A stretch of DNA of 45,338 bases from UBA2897 sp036733925 (GCA_036733925.1 DAIMZO010000020.1:1-45338), one strand, 5' to 3'; shown: positions 38,322-45,338, counted from the stretch's first letter. Notes: generated by a model not told the origin, from the sequence alone. Made by a program: numbers and translations.

Positions 38322-39410
38322 TCAGTCCTTCGCGCCGAGCACGTAGACCGTCTCGGCCTTCCAAGTCTCGCCCTTCTTCAGGATCGGCTGCGGGAAGTCC
38401 GGATGCGCGAGCGCGTTCGGGAAGTACTGCGTCTCGAGCGCGAAGCCGCTGCGGCGCGGGAACGTCGCCCCGTCCTTGCCCGTGAACTGCCCGTTCAGGT
38501 AGTTGCCCGTGTAGAACTGGATGCCCGGCTGCGTCGTATAGCAGGTGAGCGTCAGCCCCGTCTGGTCGGACTCGGCGCAGGCGGCCTTCTTGAGGCCCTT
38601 CGCCGCATAGGCCTCGTTCGAAGGCTTCTCGTCGCGGATGACCCAGTTGTGGTCGTAGCCCGCGCCCATCTGCAGCTCGTCGAAATCGTCATCGAGATGC
38701 GCGCCGATGCGCACCGGCTCGCGCAGATCCATCGGCGTGCCCTCGACCGGCAGGATGCGGCCGTCCGGCAGGGATTCGCTGTCCGCCCACGTGTACTTGT
38801 CCGCGCAGATCTGGATCTTCTGGTCGAGGATTGAGCCCGACGCAAAGCCGTCGAGGTTGAAATAGCTGTGGTTCGTCAGGTTGCAGATCGTGTCGGCATC
38901 TGAGACCGCCTCGTAGCGGATTGAGAGCTCGTCCGCGTCCGACAGCGCGTAGCGCACCGTGACGTCGAGGTTGCCCGGGTAGCCGCCCTCGCCGTCGGCA
39001 CTGTGATACGTGAGCTTCAGCGCGCCCGCCTCCGGCTCCGCCGTCCAGAGCTTCTCATGGAAGCCATGGAAGCCGCCATGGATATGGTTCTGCATACGGC
39101 TGCCCGTGTTGAGCTCGAGCTGATAGGTCTTGCCGCCGATCACGGCCTTGCCGCCCTCGATGCGGTTCGCGTGGCGCCCGACGATGCCGCCCATCGCCGA
39201 GTCGTCATCCGCCTCGTAGGTCGCGGCGTCCGCGTAGCCGAGCAGCACGTCGACCGGCTTCCCCGCGGGGCTCGTCACCTTCCACGCGACGAGCCGCGCG
39301 CCGTAGGTCGTGACCTGCACCTCCGTGCCCTTCGCATTGCGCAGCGTGTAGAGCTCTGCCTCGCGCCCATCTTTCAGCGTTCCGAACGATTCTTTCCGGA
39401 TTTCTGCCAT
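38322..39410 (-). CDS. galM: Aldose 1-epimerase (galactose mutarotase)
   Basis: The enzyme interconverts alpha and beta anomers of galactose or glucose. The 362-residue protein starts at the ATG at 39410 (MAEIRKESF), with GGAGGGG six bases upstream; the longer frame starting at 39428 uses part of this ribosome site. Family motifs are VTTYGARLVAWK, IVGRHANRIEGGK, the substrate histidine region NHIHGGFHGFHEKLW, CNLTNHSYFNLDG, and LETQYFPNALAHPDFPQPIL with the catalytic glutamate. No other Leloir genes are adjacent. The upstream region has operator-like palindromes, so it is likely regulated by sugar. Confidence 0.94.
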   Translation of the reverse strand: MAEIRKESFGTLKDGREAELYTLRNAKGTEVQVTTYGARLVAWKVTSPAGKPVDVLLGYADAATYEADDDSAMGGIVGRHANRIEGGKAVIGGKTYQLELNTGSRMQNHIHGGFHGFHEKLWTAEPEAGALKLTYHSADGEGGYPGNLDVTVRYALSDADELSIRYEAVSDADTICNLTNHSYFNLDGFASGSILDQKIQICADKYTWADSESLPDGRILPVEGTPMDLREPVRIGAHLDDDFDELQMGAGYDHNWVIRDEKPSNEAYAAKGLKKAACAESDQTGLTLTCYTTQPGIQFYTGNYLNGQFTGKDGATFPRRSGFALETQYFPNALAHPDFPQPILKKGETWKAETVYVLGAKD

Positions 39411-39470
39411 ATTGTACCCCTCCACCAATGGAAATCATCGGCTGTCCGTGATTTCTCTTTTGTTTGTGTT

Positions 39471-39502
39471 TCGATTTCGTATTTTTCCATACGATTTCGT
39501 AT
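39471..39502 (-). promoter_or_regulatory. Paired operator-like repeats between the galM promoter and galM
   Basis: ATACGATTTCGTAT (39489-39502) is palindromic except at its two central bases. A partial second copy, TCGATTTCGTAT, lies 20 bases away at 39471-39482. The form ATACGA-N2-TCGTAT and its place just downstream of the -10 box suggest a repressor site, possibly of a LacI- or GntR-type regulator; no such gene is in the window. Confidence 0.6.
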
Positions 39503-39508
39503 AATTAC

Positions 39509-39537
39509 ACTCTACAACGTTCCACAGGCAATGTCAA
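39509..39537 (-). promoter_or_regulatory. Promoter of galM
   Basis: On the minus strand TTGACA (39537-39532) and TAGAGT (39514-39509) are spaced by 17 bases, giving a leader of about 95 bases. Confidence 0.75.
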
Positions 39538-39544
39538 TAGGAAA

Positions 39545-39558
39545 AGTAAACGTTTGCA
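39545..39558 (-). promoter_or_regulatory. cre-like site upstream of the galM promoter
   Basis: AGTAAACGTTTGCA resembles the catabolite-responsive element centred on AACGTT, differing from the usual form at the first base. It lies just upstream of the -35 box, a place where a CcpA/LacI-family protein could act. Confidence 0.45.
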
Positions 39559-39567
39559 TAATTTCGC

Positions 39568-39596
39568 AAAAAAATCCCTCCCGCGAAGGGAAGGAT
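39568..39596 (-). terminator. Terminator of the glucosaminidase-TPR gene
   Basis: On the minus strand ATCCTTCCC pairs with GGGAGGGAT (one G-U) around a 5-base loop and is followed by seven T. It lies 11 bases after the stop codon. Confidence 0.88.
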
Positions 39597-39606
39597 ATCT
39601 TATCTT

Positions 39607-41010
39607 TCATTTTTCCGGATCGAGGCAGGCGGTGAAGATGAACTGGTTGCCGAGCACTTCCATGTTCGCGTAGTTGATCTCGGCCGCGCGGTGGAAGGTG
39701 CTCCATGCCGCATCATACTTCCCCTGCGCGATCTGCGCGACGCCGATGGCGTTCTCCGCGGGCGCGAACTGCGGGTTCAGCGCGAGCACTTTCTCGAAGT
39801 CCTCGATGGCCGCGCGCTGCTTCCGATTGCGCAGCGCGAGCATGCCGCGGTTGTAGTAGGCCTGGCCGAAGTCCGGCGCGAGCGCCAGCAGCGCATCATA
39901 GGTCTTTTTCGCCGCGCGCGCATCGCCCTGCCGCTCTTGCGTCAGCGCGAGGTCGTAGCGGCTCTCCTTGAGCGATCCGTCGAGCGCCAGCGCGCGCGTG
40001 AAGTCCGCCACTGCCTTCGCATAGTCCTGCCGATAGTAGCAGACGACGCCGCGATTCAGGTACGCGCTCGCGTCATCGGGGCTCCGGCGCACCTTCTGCT
40101 CGGCCGCCGCGAGCGAGATATCCGAGCCGTCCGGCGCCTTCGCCTGCTGCCAGAGCTGCAGGATGTCCTGCCCGTAGCGCGTGCCGGGCACGGCCCAGAC
40201 GCCGTTGAGGCCCGTCCAGCGCTGGATCTTGCCGTGGATCTCCGGGTGGTTCTGCACGACGAGCTCGTAGCGCGGGTCGACGACGGCCTCCTGCGGCCGG
40301 CTCTCCGACGCATAGGCCAGCAGATGCTGGATATGCGCGCGGACGCCGAGCTCGATCGTCGCGAAATGCGCACCCGGCTCGCGGTTCCCGGTCGCGCCGA
40401 GCCCGCAGAAATTGTTCTGCTTCGGCGACACGTCGCCGCCATAGGCGAAGAAGCCCGTTTCCTTCAGCGCCTGGCAGAGCGCAACATCCGGGCGGATGCC
40501 CTCGCGTCCGGCCTCGACGTAGTAGGCGCGCACAATCTCCTCGACCGTGCCGTTCAGCTTCGGCTTCGGGTTGCGCCGCAGGATATAGGCCTGCATCTGC
40601 TCCTCCGTTGCCTCCGCCGGGCCAAAGATGGTCACGGTGTCGGGGGCCGGCGCGTCGACGAGCGGCGTGTCGAGGGACAATCCGAGCCGGAAATGCACGC
40701 CGCGGATCAGCTTCTTATTGACCTTGCCCGGCATCTCCGCCGGGAACTCCGTGAGGCCGGCGAGCGCCCGCGGGCTCTTCGCCGTCTTCTTCGCGCGCAG
40801 AGCGGGGGCCATCTGCTGCAGGGCCGGGGTATCCCCCGGCGTGCGGATGGCCGCGCGGCCGGCCGCCGACTGCACCGCCGATTGCGCCGCAGACTGCACC
40901 GCCGGCGCCTTTTCCGCCGCAGGGACTGCCGCCTGCACGGATGGGACGGCCGCTGCCCCGAGGAGCGCCGCCCCGACGCAGGCCGCGAGGATCTTCTTTT
41001 TCGCTGTCAT
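39607..41010 (-). CDS. Exported glucosaminidase-like (GH73) protein with TPR repeats
   Basis: The 467-residue protein has a signal peptide (about 1-27) and an Ala/Gln/Ser-rich stretch (28-80). The enzyme-like part (about 150-290) resembles GH73 N-acetylglucosaminidases: RAYYVEAGREGIRPDVALCQALKETGFFAYGG with the likely catalytic glutamate, then NNFCGLGATG and FATIELGVRAHIQHLLAYA. Three TPR-like repeats follow (about 315-440: ASAYLNRGVVCYYRQDYAKA, GQAYYNRGMLALRNRKQRAA, APAENAIGVAQIAQGKYDAA). It probably trims peptidoglycan in the periplasm and may dock to a partner through the TPR part. AGAAGGAA precedes the ATG. It follows the acid phosphatase gene by 27 bases. Confidence 0.83.
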   Translation of the reverse strand: MTAKKKILAACVGAALLGAAAVPSVQAAVPAAEKAPAVQSAAQSAVQSAAGRAAIRTPGDTPALQQMAPALRAKKTAKSPRALAGLTEFPAEMPGKVNKKLIRGVHFRLGLSLDTPLVDAPAPDTVTIFGPAEATEEQMQAYILRRNPKPKLNGTVEEIVRAYYVEAGREGIRPDVALCQALKETGFFAYGGDVSPKQNNFCGLGATGNREPGAHFATIELGVRAHIQHLLAYASESRPQEAVVDPRYELVVQNHPEIHGKIQRWTGLNGVWAVPGTRYGQDILQLWQQAKAPDGSDISLAAAEQKVRRSPDDASAYLNRGVVCYYRQDYAKAVADFTRALALDGSLKESRYDLALTQERQGDARAAKKTYDALLALAPDFGQAYYNRGMLALRNRKQRAAIEDFEKVLALNPQFAPAENAIGVAQIAQGKYDAAWSTFHRAAEINYANMEVLGNQFIFTACLDPEK

Positions 41011-41037
41011 CGAATTCCTTCTTTGCCCAGAATGCCG

Positions 41038-42003
41038 TCAGTTGCGGATATCGTCGTGGATGGCGCCGGCCGGCAGACCGTATTTCTTCTCGATGGCGGC
41101 GTTCTCATCGTCGATCTGCTGAATCAGCGTCTTATGCCCCTTGGCCTTTTCCTCGCGGGCCTCCTTGCTGAGCCATTTTCGCATGGTCTTGTTGCGGACC
41201 TCGCTCTTCTGCTTCGGCGTCAGCGCCCAGTAGTTGCCGTCGAGCTCGTTGTAGAGGCCCGGCTCCCAGTCGCCGTAGACCGGATTCGGCAGCACGATGT
41301 ACTGCACGCCGAACTTCGCCTTGTTCGCATCGACGAGCGCGTTGCGCACGGCCTGCTTCTTGCCATAGGTGCCGATCGGCAGGTCGCCCGCGTTGTCGCC
41401 CATGTAGACGACGACGTCGTACTTCGCCGCGACCTCGTCAAAGCGCGGCTGCTTGTTGCTCGTCGTCGTCTTGAGCAGCAGATGCGCCTTGTCGACCTGC
41501 GGGAAGCCGAGCTCCTTCATATTCTTCGCCGTGCCGTCGTACTGCGTGTCCATGCGGCGGTTCGTCACGTAGAAAATGGAGACGCCGAGCCGATCGACCG
41601 CCTGCAGGTAGTCCGTGGCGCCCGGCATCGCGAGCGCCTCCGCCGCGTTGCACCACTTCGTCCATTCCTTCGTATTGTAGTCCTCGTTCGTGCCGATCCG
41701 GCCCGCCTGATACGCCGAGTTGTCGAGCACCGTCTCGTCCGCGTCGAGCACGATGGCGAGCGGCTTCTGCCCCGCTTTATGCGCCGCGGCCGCGCGCTTT
41801 ACCTGCGCGAGCGCCGTGTTGTACGCCTGATAGCAGAGCTCGCGGTACTCCGCCGAGTTCTGCATCCAGCTGACTGCCATCGTCATCTCGGCATTCAGAT
41901 CCTCCTGCGTGTACGCCGCCTCCGACGTCTGCGGCAGGAACACCAGCCCCATCGAAAAGATTCCGGCCAGCACGGCCGTCTTCAGTGAAACATGCTTGTT
42001 CAT
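41038..42003 (-). CDS. Exported class C acid phosphatase / 5'-nucleotidase, e(P4)-type HAD family
   Basis: The 321-residue protein has a signal peptide ending TSEAAY. The HAD nucleophile motif is VLDADETVLDNSAYQ, motif II is FYVTNRRM, the lysine region is LLLKTTTSNKQPRFD and motif IV is VVYMGDNAGDLP. This is the DDDD family that includes Haemophilus e(P4), which removes phosphate from nucleotides such as NMN outside the inner membrane. Unlike e(P4) it lacks a lipobox cysteine, so it should be a free periplasmic enzyme. AGGAGGAA lies 7 bases upstream of the ATG. It likely forms an operon with the downstream glucosaminidase gene. Confidence 0.92.
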   Translation of the reverse strand: MNKHVSLKTAVLAGIFSMGLVFLPQTSEAAYTQEDLNAEMTMAVSWMQNSAEYRELCYQAYNTALAQVKRAAAAHKAGQKPLAIVLDADETVLDNSAYQAGRIGTNEDYNTKEWTKWCNAAEALAMPGATDYLQAVDRLGVSIFYVTNRRMDTQYDGTAKNMKELGFPQVDKAHLLLKTTTSNKQPRFDEVAAKYDVVVYMGDNAGDLPIGTYGKKQAVRNALVDANKAKFGVQYIVLPNPVYGDWEPGLYNELDGNYWALTPKQKSEVRNKTMRKWLSKEAREEKAKGHKTLIQQIDDENAAIEKKYGLPAGAIHDDIRN

Positions 42004-42077
42004 CCCAATTCCTCCTGAATACCCTTTTTGCTTCTCATTCTAGCATAAGGGGCCGGGCTCTGGCAATGCCATCTGTC

Positions 42078-43043
42078 TCATTCTGCCGGAGAGTCCGGCG
42101 GCGTTTCCGGCTGTGGAGGCTCCGGCGGATCCCCTAGGGGCCGGATGCCTGCCTGCGTGCCCCGCAGCAGGGACTCCGGTGATTTCCCGAAAAGCTGCGG
42201 CTCCCGTTCTTCTTCGAAAATCTGAGACTTCGACGACAGCATCCTAGCGCGGACATCCGGAGGGAGATGCGGCCAGAACGAGGATTCCTCCGGATGATGG
42301 TCTTTCCTGCGTGCCGCCCGCTTTTCCTCATCCTCGCGGGCAAAGCGCTCCTCGAGCTGCTTGGCGCGGCGCTCGCCCTCCTCCTTGCGCGCCTTCTTGC
42401 GCTTCACCTCACGGCTCTCCGTCGTCTCGTAGTTCTTCGCGAGCGCGGCCTGCAGCCAGCCGGCCGGCGAATGGATCTCGTGGCCCGACTGGAGCTCGTC
42501 CTGCAGCAAGCGGAGCTTCTCGAGCACCATGTCCTTGCCATACTGATCCACGAAATGCACGGCCGAGACCTCCGGGATATGCTGCGCGGCGCAGAAATCC
42601 GCCAGCTGACTGTCGAGGTTCTTCTGGTTGGCCTTGCGCATCGCGCGGGCAAAGTTCTGGCGCGCCGCCTTCTTATGATTCGGCAGCATATCGACGCCGA
42701 GCTCCCGCATCCGGGCGTAGTTGATTGTGAGCCATGCCGTCCGGTCGTTCTTGCGGCGGTTCCGCACCCCGCTGCGGTCGACGCGCAACAGATCCGCCGC
42801 CTCCAGCCGCATCATCGCGTCGGACACCGTCGTCTCCGGCAGCCCCGTATCCCACGAAAGCTCCGAGAGCGACCGGTGGATATAGCAGAAGCCGTTCTCG
42901 TCATCCTCTCCCCGGTAATCCGCGAGATGGTCGACATTCACCATCAGCAGGATCATCGAGGGCGTCAGCTTCGGCTTCACTTCGAGATTCGTCAGACAGA
43001 GAGGATAGGGGATAAACCGTTTTTCCGACGTCAAGACAATCAA
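42078..43043 (-). CDS. Winged-helix protein with initiator-like (DnaD/Rep-type) features
   Basis: The 321-residue cytosolic protein is not recognised as a named family. Residues 25-105 look like a winged helix of the kind that reads DNA: CYIHRSLSELSWDTGLPETT, VSDAMMRLEAADLLRVDRSG. Residues 170-210 (MVLEKLRLLQDELQSGHEIH, SPAGWLQAALAKNYE) resemble the C-terminal helix with PAGWL found in DnaD-like and plasmid or phage replication proteins. A Lys/Arg/Glu-rich helix (about 205-245) and a proline-rich tail follow. Its ATG overlaps the stop of the upstream gene (ATGA), so the two are coupled. It may bind DNA or start replication of an element, but no origin or mobility gene is present. Confidence 0.6.
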   Translation of the reverse strand: MIVLTSEKRFIPYPLCLTNLEVKPKLTPSMILLMVNVDHLADYRGEDDENGFCYIHRSLSELSWDTGLPETTVSDAMMRLEAADLLRVDRSGVRNRRKNDRTAWLTINYARMRELGVDMLPNHKKAARQNFARAMRKANQKNLDSQLADFCAAQHIPEVSAVHFVDQYGKDMVLEKLRLLQDELQSGHEIHSPAGWLQAALAKNYETTESREVKRKKARKEEGERRAKQLEERFAREDEEKRAARRKDHHPEESSFWPHLPPDVRARMLSSKSQIFEEEREPQLFGKSPESLLRGTQAGIRPLGDPPEPPQPETPPDSPAE

Positions 43044-43657
43044 AGGTCATCCACCCCCTCCGAGTGGCCATGATGCGGCAGGAGCCTCTGGATCTGGCGG
43101 AGGGAATCCGCTCCCACCGCCGACGCCATGCCCCAGCCGGCCGCCATGCCGACGCGCTTTGCCAGGGAGATCTTACGCTGGACGGTAGAGGCCGTCCACG
43201 GCGAATATACCACATGACCGCTGGGGAAGACGATGGCCGAGGTCATCTCCCCATGTCTACGCACCGGCACGATCTCCTCGATCGGCAGCGAGGCGTTCAG
43301 ATACCCCCAGACATCCTGGTTGTGGAACAGGCGGCAGCGCGTCTTGATCGCGACGAAGACCAACGGCAGCATCGGGTAGACTCCGCCCTGCTGCATCGAG
43401 GAAAACCGTTTCCCGAGCGCACGGACAGCCTCAAGTTGCCAGCCCATCTTATCGGCGATGCTCTCCAGCACGAGCGGCGTCCCATAGTGGAGCACCCTGG
43501 GCCGCAGGCCGTTCCCCTGCATGGGACGTTCGTAAAGGATAGAGCAATTCTCTCCCTGCGGACCATCCGCAGGGCATAGTCCCTCGATCAGGTTGGGGGA
43601 AGAGAGCTGCAGCTGTACCAAATAGAGCTTTTGTTCGTGCCGAAATGTTTTCCTCAA
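43040..43657 (-). CDS. Unrecognised protein, possibly ComK-like
   Basis: The frame extends to 43810, but the best start is a TTG near 43657 preceded by AAAGGAGAG with a 9-base gap; the longest frame begins inside a promoter, so it cannot be the start. This gives about 205 residues. The middle part (YPMLPLVFVAIKTRCRLFHN, QDVWGYLNASLPIEEIVPVR, then IVFPSGHVVYSPWTASTVQR) has a weak likeness, by eye, to the core of the competence regulator ComK, but I cannot confirm it. The C-terminus is rich in Gly and Ala (RVGMAAGWGMASAVGAD). The stop overlaps the downstream winged-helix gene by ATGA, so the two are probably functionally linked. Confidence 0.55.
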   Translation of the reverse strand: MRKTFRHEQKLYLVQLQLSSPNLIEGLCPADGPQGENCSILYERPMQGNGLRPRVLHYGTPLVLESIADKMGWQLEAVRALGKRFSSMQQGGVYPMLPLVFVAIKTRCRLFHNQDVWGYLNASLPIEEIVPVRRHGEMTSAIVFPSGHVVYSPWTASTVQRKISLAKRVGMAAGWGMASAVGADSLRQIQRLLPHHGHSEGVDDL

Positions 43658-43781
43658 GGTAGAAGTCTCTCCTTTCCTTTTCGGGCCGTACCTCCGCAGC
43701 GGCCCGCCAGTAGACATGTGCGACAGAGCCGGATTCGGATCCGCTTTTTTTGAATCCGTTTCAGCGTGCTTCATATCTCTC

Positions 43782-43810
43782 ATGATAGTCACATCTAGGA
43801 GAGAAGTCAA
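43782..43810 (-). promoter_or_regulatory. Promoter of the two-gene winged-helix operon
   Basis: On the minus strand TTGACT (43810-43805) and TATCAT (43787-43782) are spaced by 17 bases. The leader of about 115 bases has a CGGGCC...GGCCCG stem near 43682-43706 and ends at the strong ribosome site before the TTG start. Confidence 0.65.
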
Positions 43811-44381
43811 GGGGTTTTCTTGAGAAATTTTAAAAGATTTTTTGTCTTAACTTCGAGATTATCTGTTTTTTCTATATGTAAGTTCCGTGAATTACCGAAA
43901 AGAGCCTTTGAGCTATCGTGTTTGTTTCTTTTTCTCTAGTGTATTCTATGGAGTAACGTCGTACGGTTTTCGGACGGTTCCATCCGATTTTCGAGCGAGT
44001 TCTTCCGGATAACGATAGGTGCAGTAGAGAAAGACATCTGTCTTGACGAAAAAGTAGAATTCAGGACGTCACGCGCATCCCGTCCCATTCGGGTAGAAGC
44101 GGAACCGGACGCACAGGACAGAACCCGCGCGCAGACGGGGGCTGGCACCCGCCGCCTGCCGGAAACCGGGCAGGAAAAAGGCAGACGTCAGCTCCCATCC
44201 GATTTTCCCCGGGCCGCCCGCTCTGCTATACTGAGACTGTGCTTGAGAGCGGGAGCCCCGCAAACCCAGCCGGTTCGGCCATCCGAGGCGGCACCTCCCG
44301 CCAGGCATCTGTGGACGCACAGCAAAGCCCGGGCCTCCCCGATCCACCACCTCTATCCATCCATAGAAAGGAAGATGCAGC
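43811..44381. other. Non-coding divergent region of about 570 bases
   Basis: No convincing gene is seen here on either strand. The left half (to about 44040) is AT-rich with T-runs; the right half becomes GC-rich. CCATCCGATTTTC occurs at 43980-43992 and again at 44195-44207. GACGTCA occurs at 44065-44071 and 44184-44190. A -10-like TATACT lies at 44227-44232 on the plus strand ahead of the DUF1659 gene, without a good -35 box. The region could hold a small RNA, regulator sites or a replication element; none is shown by the sequence alone. Confidence 0.6.
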
Positions 44382-44609
44382 ATGGCTGTACGCACAAACG
44401 AAACGTCGAAACTCACCCTCTCCCTGATCACGGGTAAGACCGCAGCGGGCAAGAACAAGCTCTCCTCGCGGACGTTCCAGAACCTCTCGACGGCGCTCAC
44501 CGACGACGAAGTGCTCGCCCTCGGCACCCAGATCGCCGGCCTGCAGGAGCATGCACTCGATGCCGTCAAGCGCACGACGGGTGCAGCGCTCATCGCAGCA
44601 GAGGCCTGA
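44382..44609 (+). CDS. DUF1659 family small protein
   Basis: The 75-residue protein starts MAVRTNETSKLTLSLITGKT and ends with a helix AGLQEHALDAVKRTTGAALI. This pattern fits DUF1659, a short protein of unknown function in Firmicutes. AAAGGAAG lies about 8 bases upstream of the ATG. No signal peptide or membrane helix is visible. It is followed after 51 bases by a DUF2922 gene, its usual partner. Confidence 0.8.
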   Translation: MAVRTNETSKLTLSLITGKTAAGKNKLSSRTFQNLSTALTDDEVLALGTQIAGLQEHALDAVKRTTGAALIAAEA

Positions 44610-44660
44610 CCCCGCACCGCTGCCGCCATCTAACCGACTCGCATTCAGGAGGAAACTATC

Positions 44661-44879
44661 ATGAGCAAGAAAGCCACCCTTTACTTCATCTTTTCCATGC
44701 CGGACAACAAGACGCGCAAGCTCTCCATCAGCGATGCACGCGCAGACCTCACGAAGGCCGAGATTGAGGCGGTCGGCAACGCCATCGCCGAGAAGAAAGC
44801 CTTCGTCTACAAAGGCGTCCCCGTCGGCGCGCTGAAGGACTGGTACGTCGAGAACGTCTCCCAGGACCGCCCGCAGTAA
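44661..44879 (+). CDS. DUF2922 family small protein
   Basis: The 72-residue protein starts MSKKATLYFIFSMPDNKTRK and contains LSISDARADLTKAEIEAVGN and FVYKGVPVGALKDWYVENV. It matches the DUF2922 pattern of a short beta-rich protein with a KxxxISDAR-like segment. The ribosome site AGGAGGAA lies 7 bases before the ATG. Function is unknown; it commonly accompanies DUF1659. Confidence 0.8.
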   Translation: MSKKATLYFIFSMPDNKTRKLSISDARADLTKAEIEAVGNAIAEKKAFVYKGVPVGALKDWYVENVSQDRPQ

Positions 44880-44978
44880 CCCGATGATGCCTGCCCCATG
44901 GCGCCGCGGCCCCTACGAGGATCCGCCGCGAAACCAGAGAAGACTCCTCCACGTCTCTTGAGAAAGAAGGTGCCGCCC

Positions 44979-45185
44979 ATGCCCATGGACGAAAATACCG
45001 CCCTCTTCCTCCTGCAGGCTGGTGCCAGCCTGGCCCTCGTGCTCCTCACGGCGGCCGCGGCCCGCGCCATCGCCCGCAGCTCCTGCGCGCCCCTAGTCCA
45101 GATCACCGCGAGGCTCCGCCTCCGCGCCCTCCACATCGACCTCGGCTACACCGCCCGCAAGGAGCAGGCCAAGCCCAACCCATAG
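44979..45185 (+). CDS. Small single-span membrane protein
   Basis: The ATG at 44979 has GAAGGTG six bases upstream and gives a 68-residue protein; the longer frame from 44898 has no ribosome site. Residues about 8-30 (ALFLLQAGASLALVLLTAAA) form one membrane helix, followed by a basic, amphipathic tail with ITARLRLRALHIDLGYTARK. In other Firmicutes a short YvrJ-type membrane protein follows DUF1659 and DUF2922; this protein holds the same place but is not clearly related in sequence. Confidence 0.65.
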   Translation: MPMDENTALFLLQAGASLALVLLTAAAARAIARSSCAPLVQITARLRLRALHIDLGYTARKEQAKPNP

Positions 45186-45187
45186 CC

Positions 45188-45228
45188 CAACCCGGCCCCG
45201 CAGATCCTGCGGAGCCGGGTTGCTTTTT
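45188..45228 (+). terminator. Terminator of the DUF1659-DUF2922 operon
   Basis: CAACCCGGC and GCCGGGTTG pair perfectly, with an inner CCGCAG-ATC-CTGCGG stem. CTTTTTG follows. It lies just after the last stop codon and is a strong intrinsic terminator. Confidence 0.92.
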
Positions 45229-45300
45229 GATGATATAGCTGCTGACGGAATACTCGGGGCCTGATGCAGGATTGCTGGCTGGGGCTCGGGCCATGCGGAA

Positions 45301-45338
45301 TCAGGGAACGAGGGATTGGTAGAGGCGCATGAGGTGGG
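45301..45338 (-). CDS. Possible C-terminal end of a further gene
   Basis: On the minus strand a frame entering from the window edge reads HLMRLYQSLVP and ends with TGA at 45303-45301. The composition is protein-like, but only eleven codons are visible and another frame across the same bases stays open, so this is a weak call. Confidence 0.25.
   Translation of the reverse strand, partial: HLMRLYQSLVP

Noticed and set aside
32344..39596. CRISPR-like array from the many hairpins
   Set aside because: The hairpins differ in sequence and spacing and lie at gene ends; no regular repeat-spacer units or cas genes are present.
42078..45338. Integrated plasmid or prophage
   Set aside because: A winged-helix initiator-like protein is present, but there is no integrase, relaxase, partition or structural phage gene and no attachment-site repeat next to the tRNA.

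Overview
The window looks like chromosomal DNA from a motile, anaerobic, diderm Firmicute of the Negativicutes, most likely a Selenomonas-like member of the Selenomonadaceae. The reasons are GC-rich coding sequence, Firmicute-type Shine-Dalgarno and -35/-10 signals, an L-ring/P-ring flagellar set (flgH, flgI) that implies an outer membrane, an mbl-flgF-flgG linkage like that of Bacillus, and a six-cysteine ranthipeptide (SCIFF) with its maturase. The genus is inferred, not shown. Almost all genes are on the minus strand; the exceptions are a GGDEF protein at 8.1-10.1 kb, a degraded oxidoreductase at 19.5 kb and three small genes at 44.4-45.2 kb.

Layout in plus coordinates. 1-5.3 kb is the glycolytic run gapA, pgk, tpiA, gpmI, read right to left from a strong promoter at 5.3 kb and followed by a partial IscU-like scaffold gene. 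5.4-7.1 kb is the SCIFF peptide and its radical SAM maturase; the peptide gene is only 45 codons. 7.1-10.8 kb holds a PHP-family histidinol-phosphatase-like gene, a multidomain diguanylate cyclase and a CBS-ACT protein. 10.9-15.6 kb is a complete branched-chain amino acid ABC importer (livJHMGF) with a consensus promoter. 15.7-19.3 kb holds a secreted GH84 hexosaminidase, tRNA-Arg(CCU) and cstA, whose promoter is covered by three GTATAC sites. 19.4-19.9 kb is a gene remnant with strong hairpins.

19.9-32.2 kb is an envelope and flagellar block: mbl, flgF, flgG, flgA, flgH, flgI, flgJ, then an AMIN/phosphodiester-glycosidase protein, an S55 (SpoIVB-type) peptidase, murA and an Old Yellow Enzyme-like protein. 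The linkage of murA, a SpoIVB-type peptidase, mbl and flgF/flgG recalls the Bacillus murAA-spo-mbl-flhO-flhP region and may be a trace of a sporulating ancestor. 32.4-34.3 kb is a type II restriction-modification pair, visibly less GC-rich than its surroundings. 34.5-39.4 kb holds a dicarboxylate/glutamate symporter, succinyl-CoA synthetase (sucCD) and galM with operator-like palindromes. 39.6-42.0 kb holds a secreted glucosaminidase-TPR protein and an e(P4)-type acid phosphatase. 42.0-45.3 kb is the least understood part: a winged-helix/initiator-like protein overlapping an unrecognised gene, about 0.7 kb of mostly non-coding DNA, and a DUF1659-DUF2922-small membrane protein operon.

Several starts were moved from the longest open frame to a codon with a well-placed Shine-Dalgarno, including four TTG starts. 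The most unusual elements are the SCIFF pair, the reversed motif order in the S55 peptidase, FlgH without a lipobox cysteine, the cstA operator array, and the uncharacterised 42-45 kb region.
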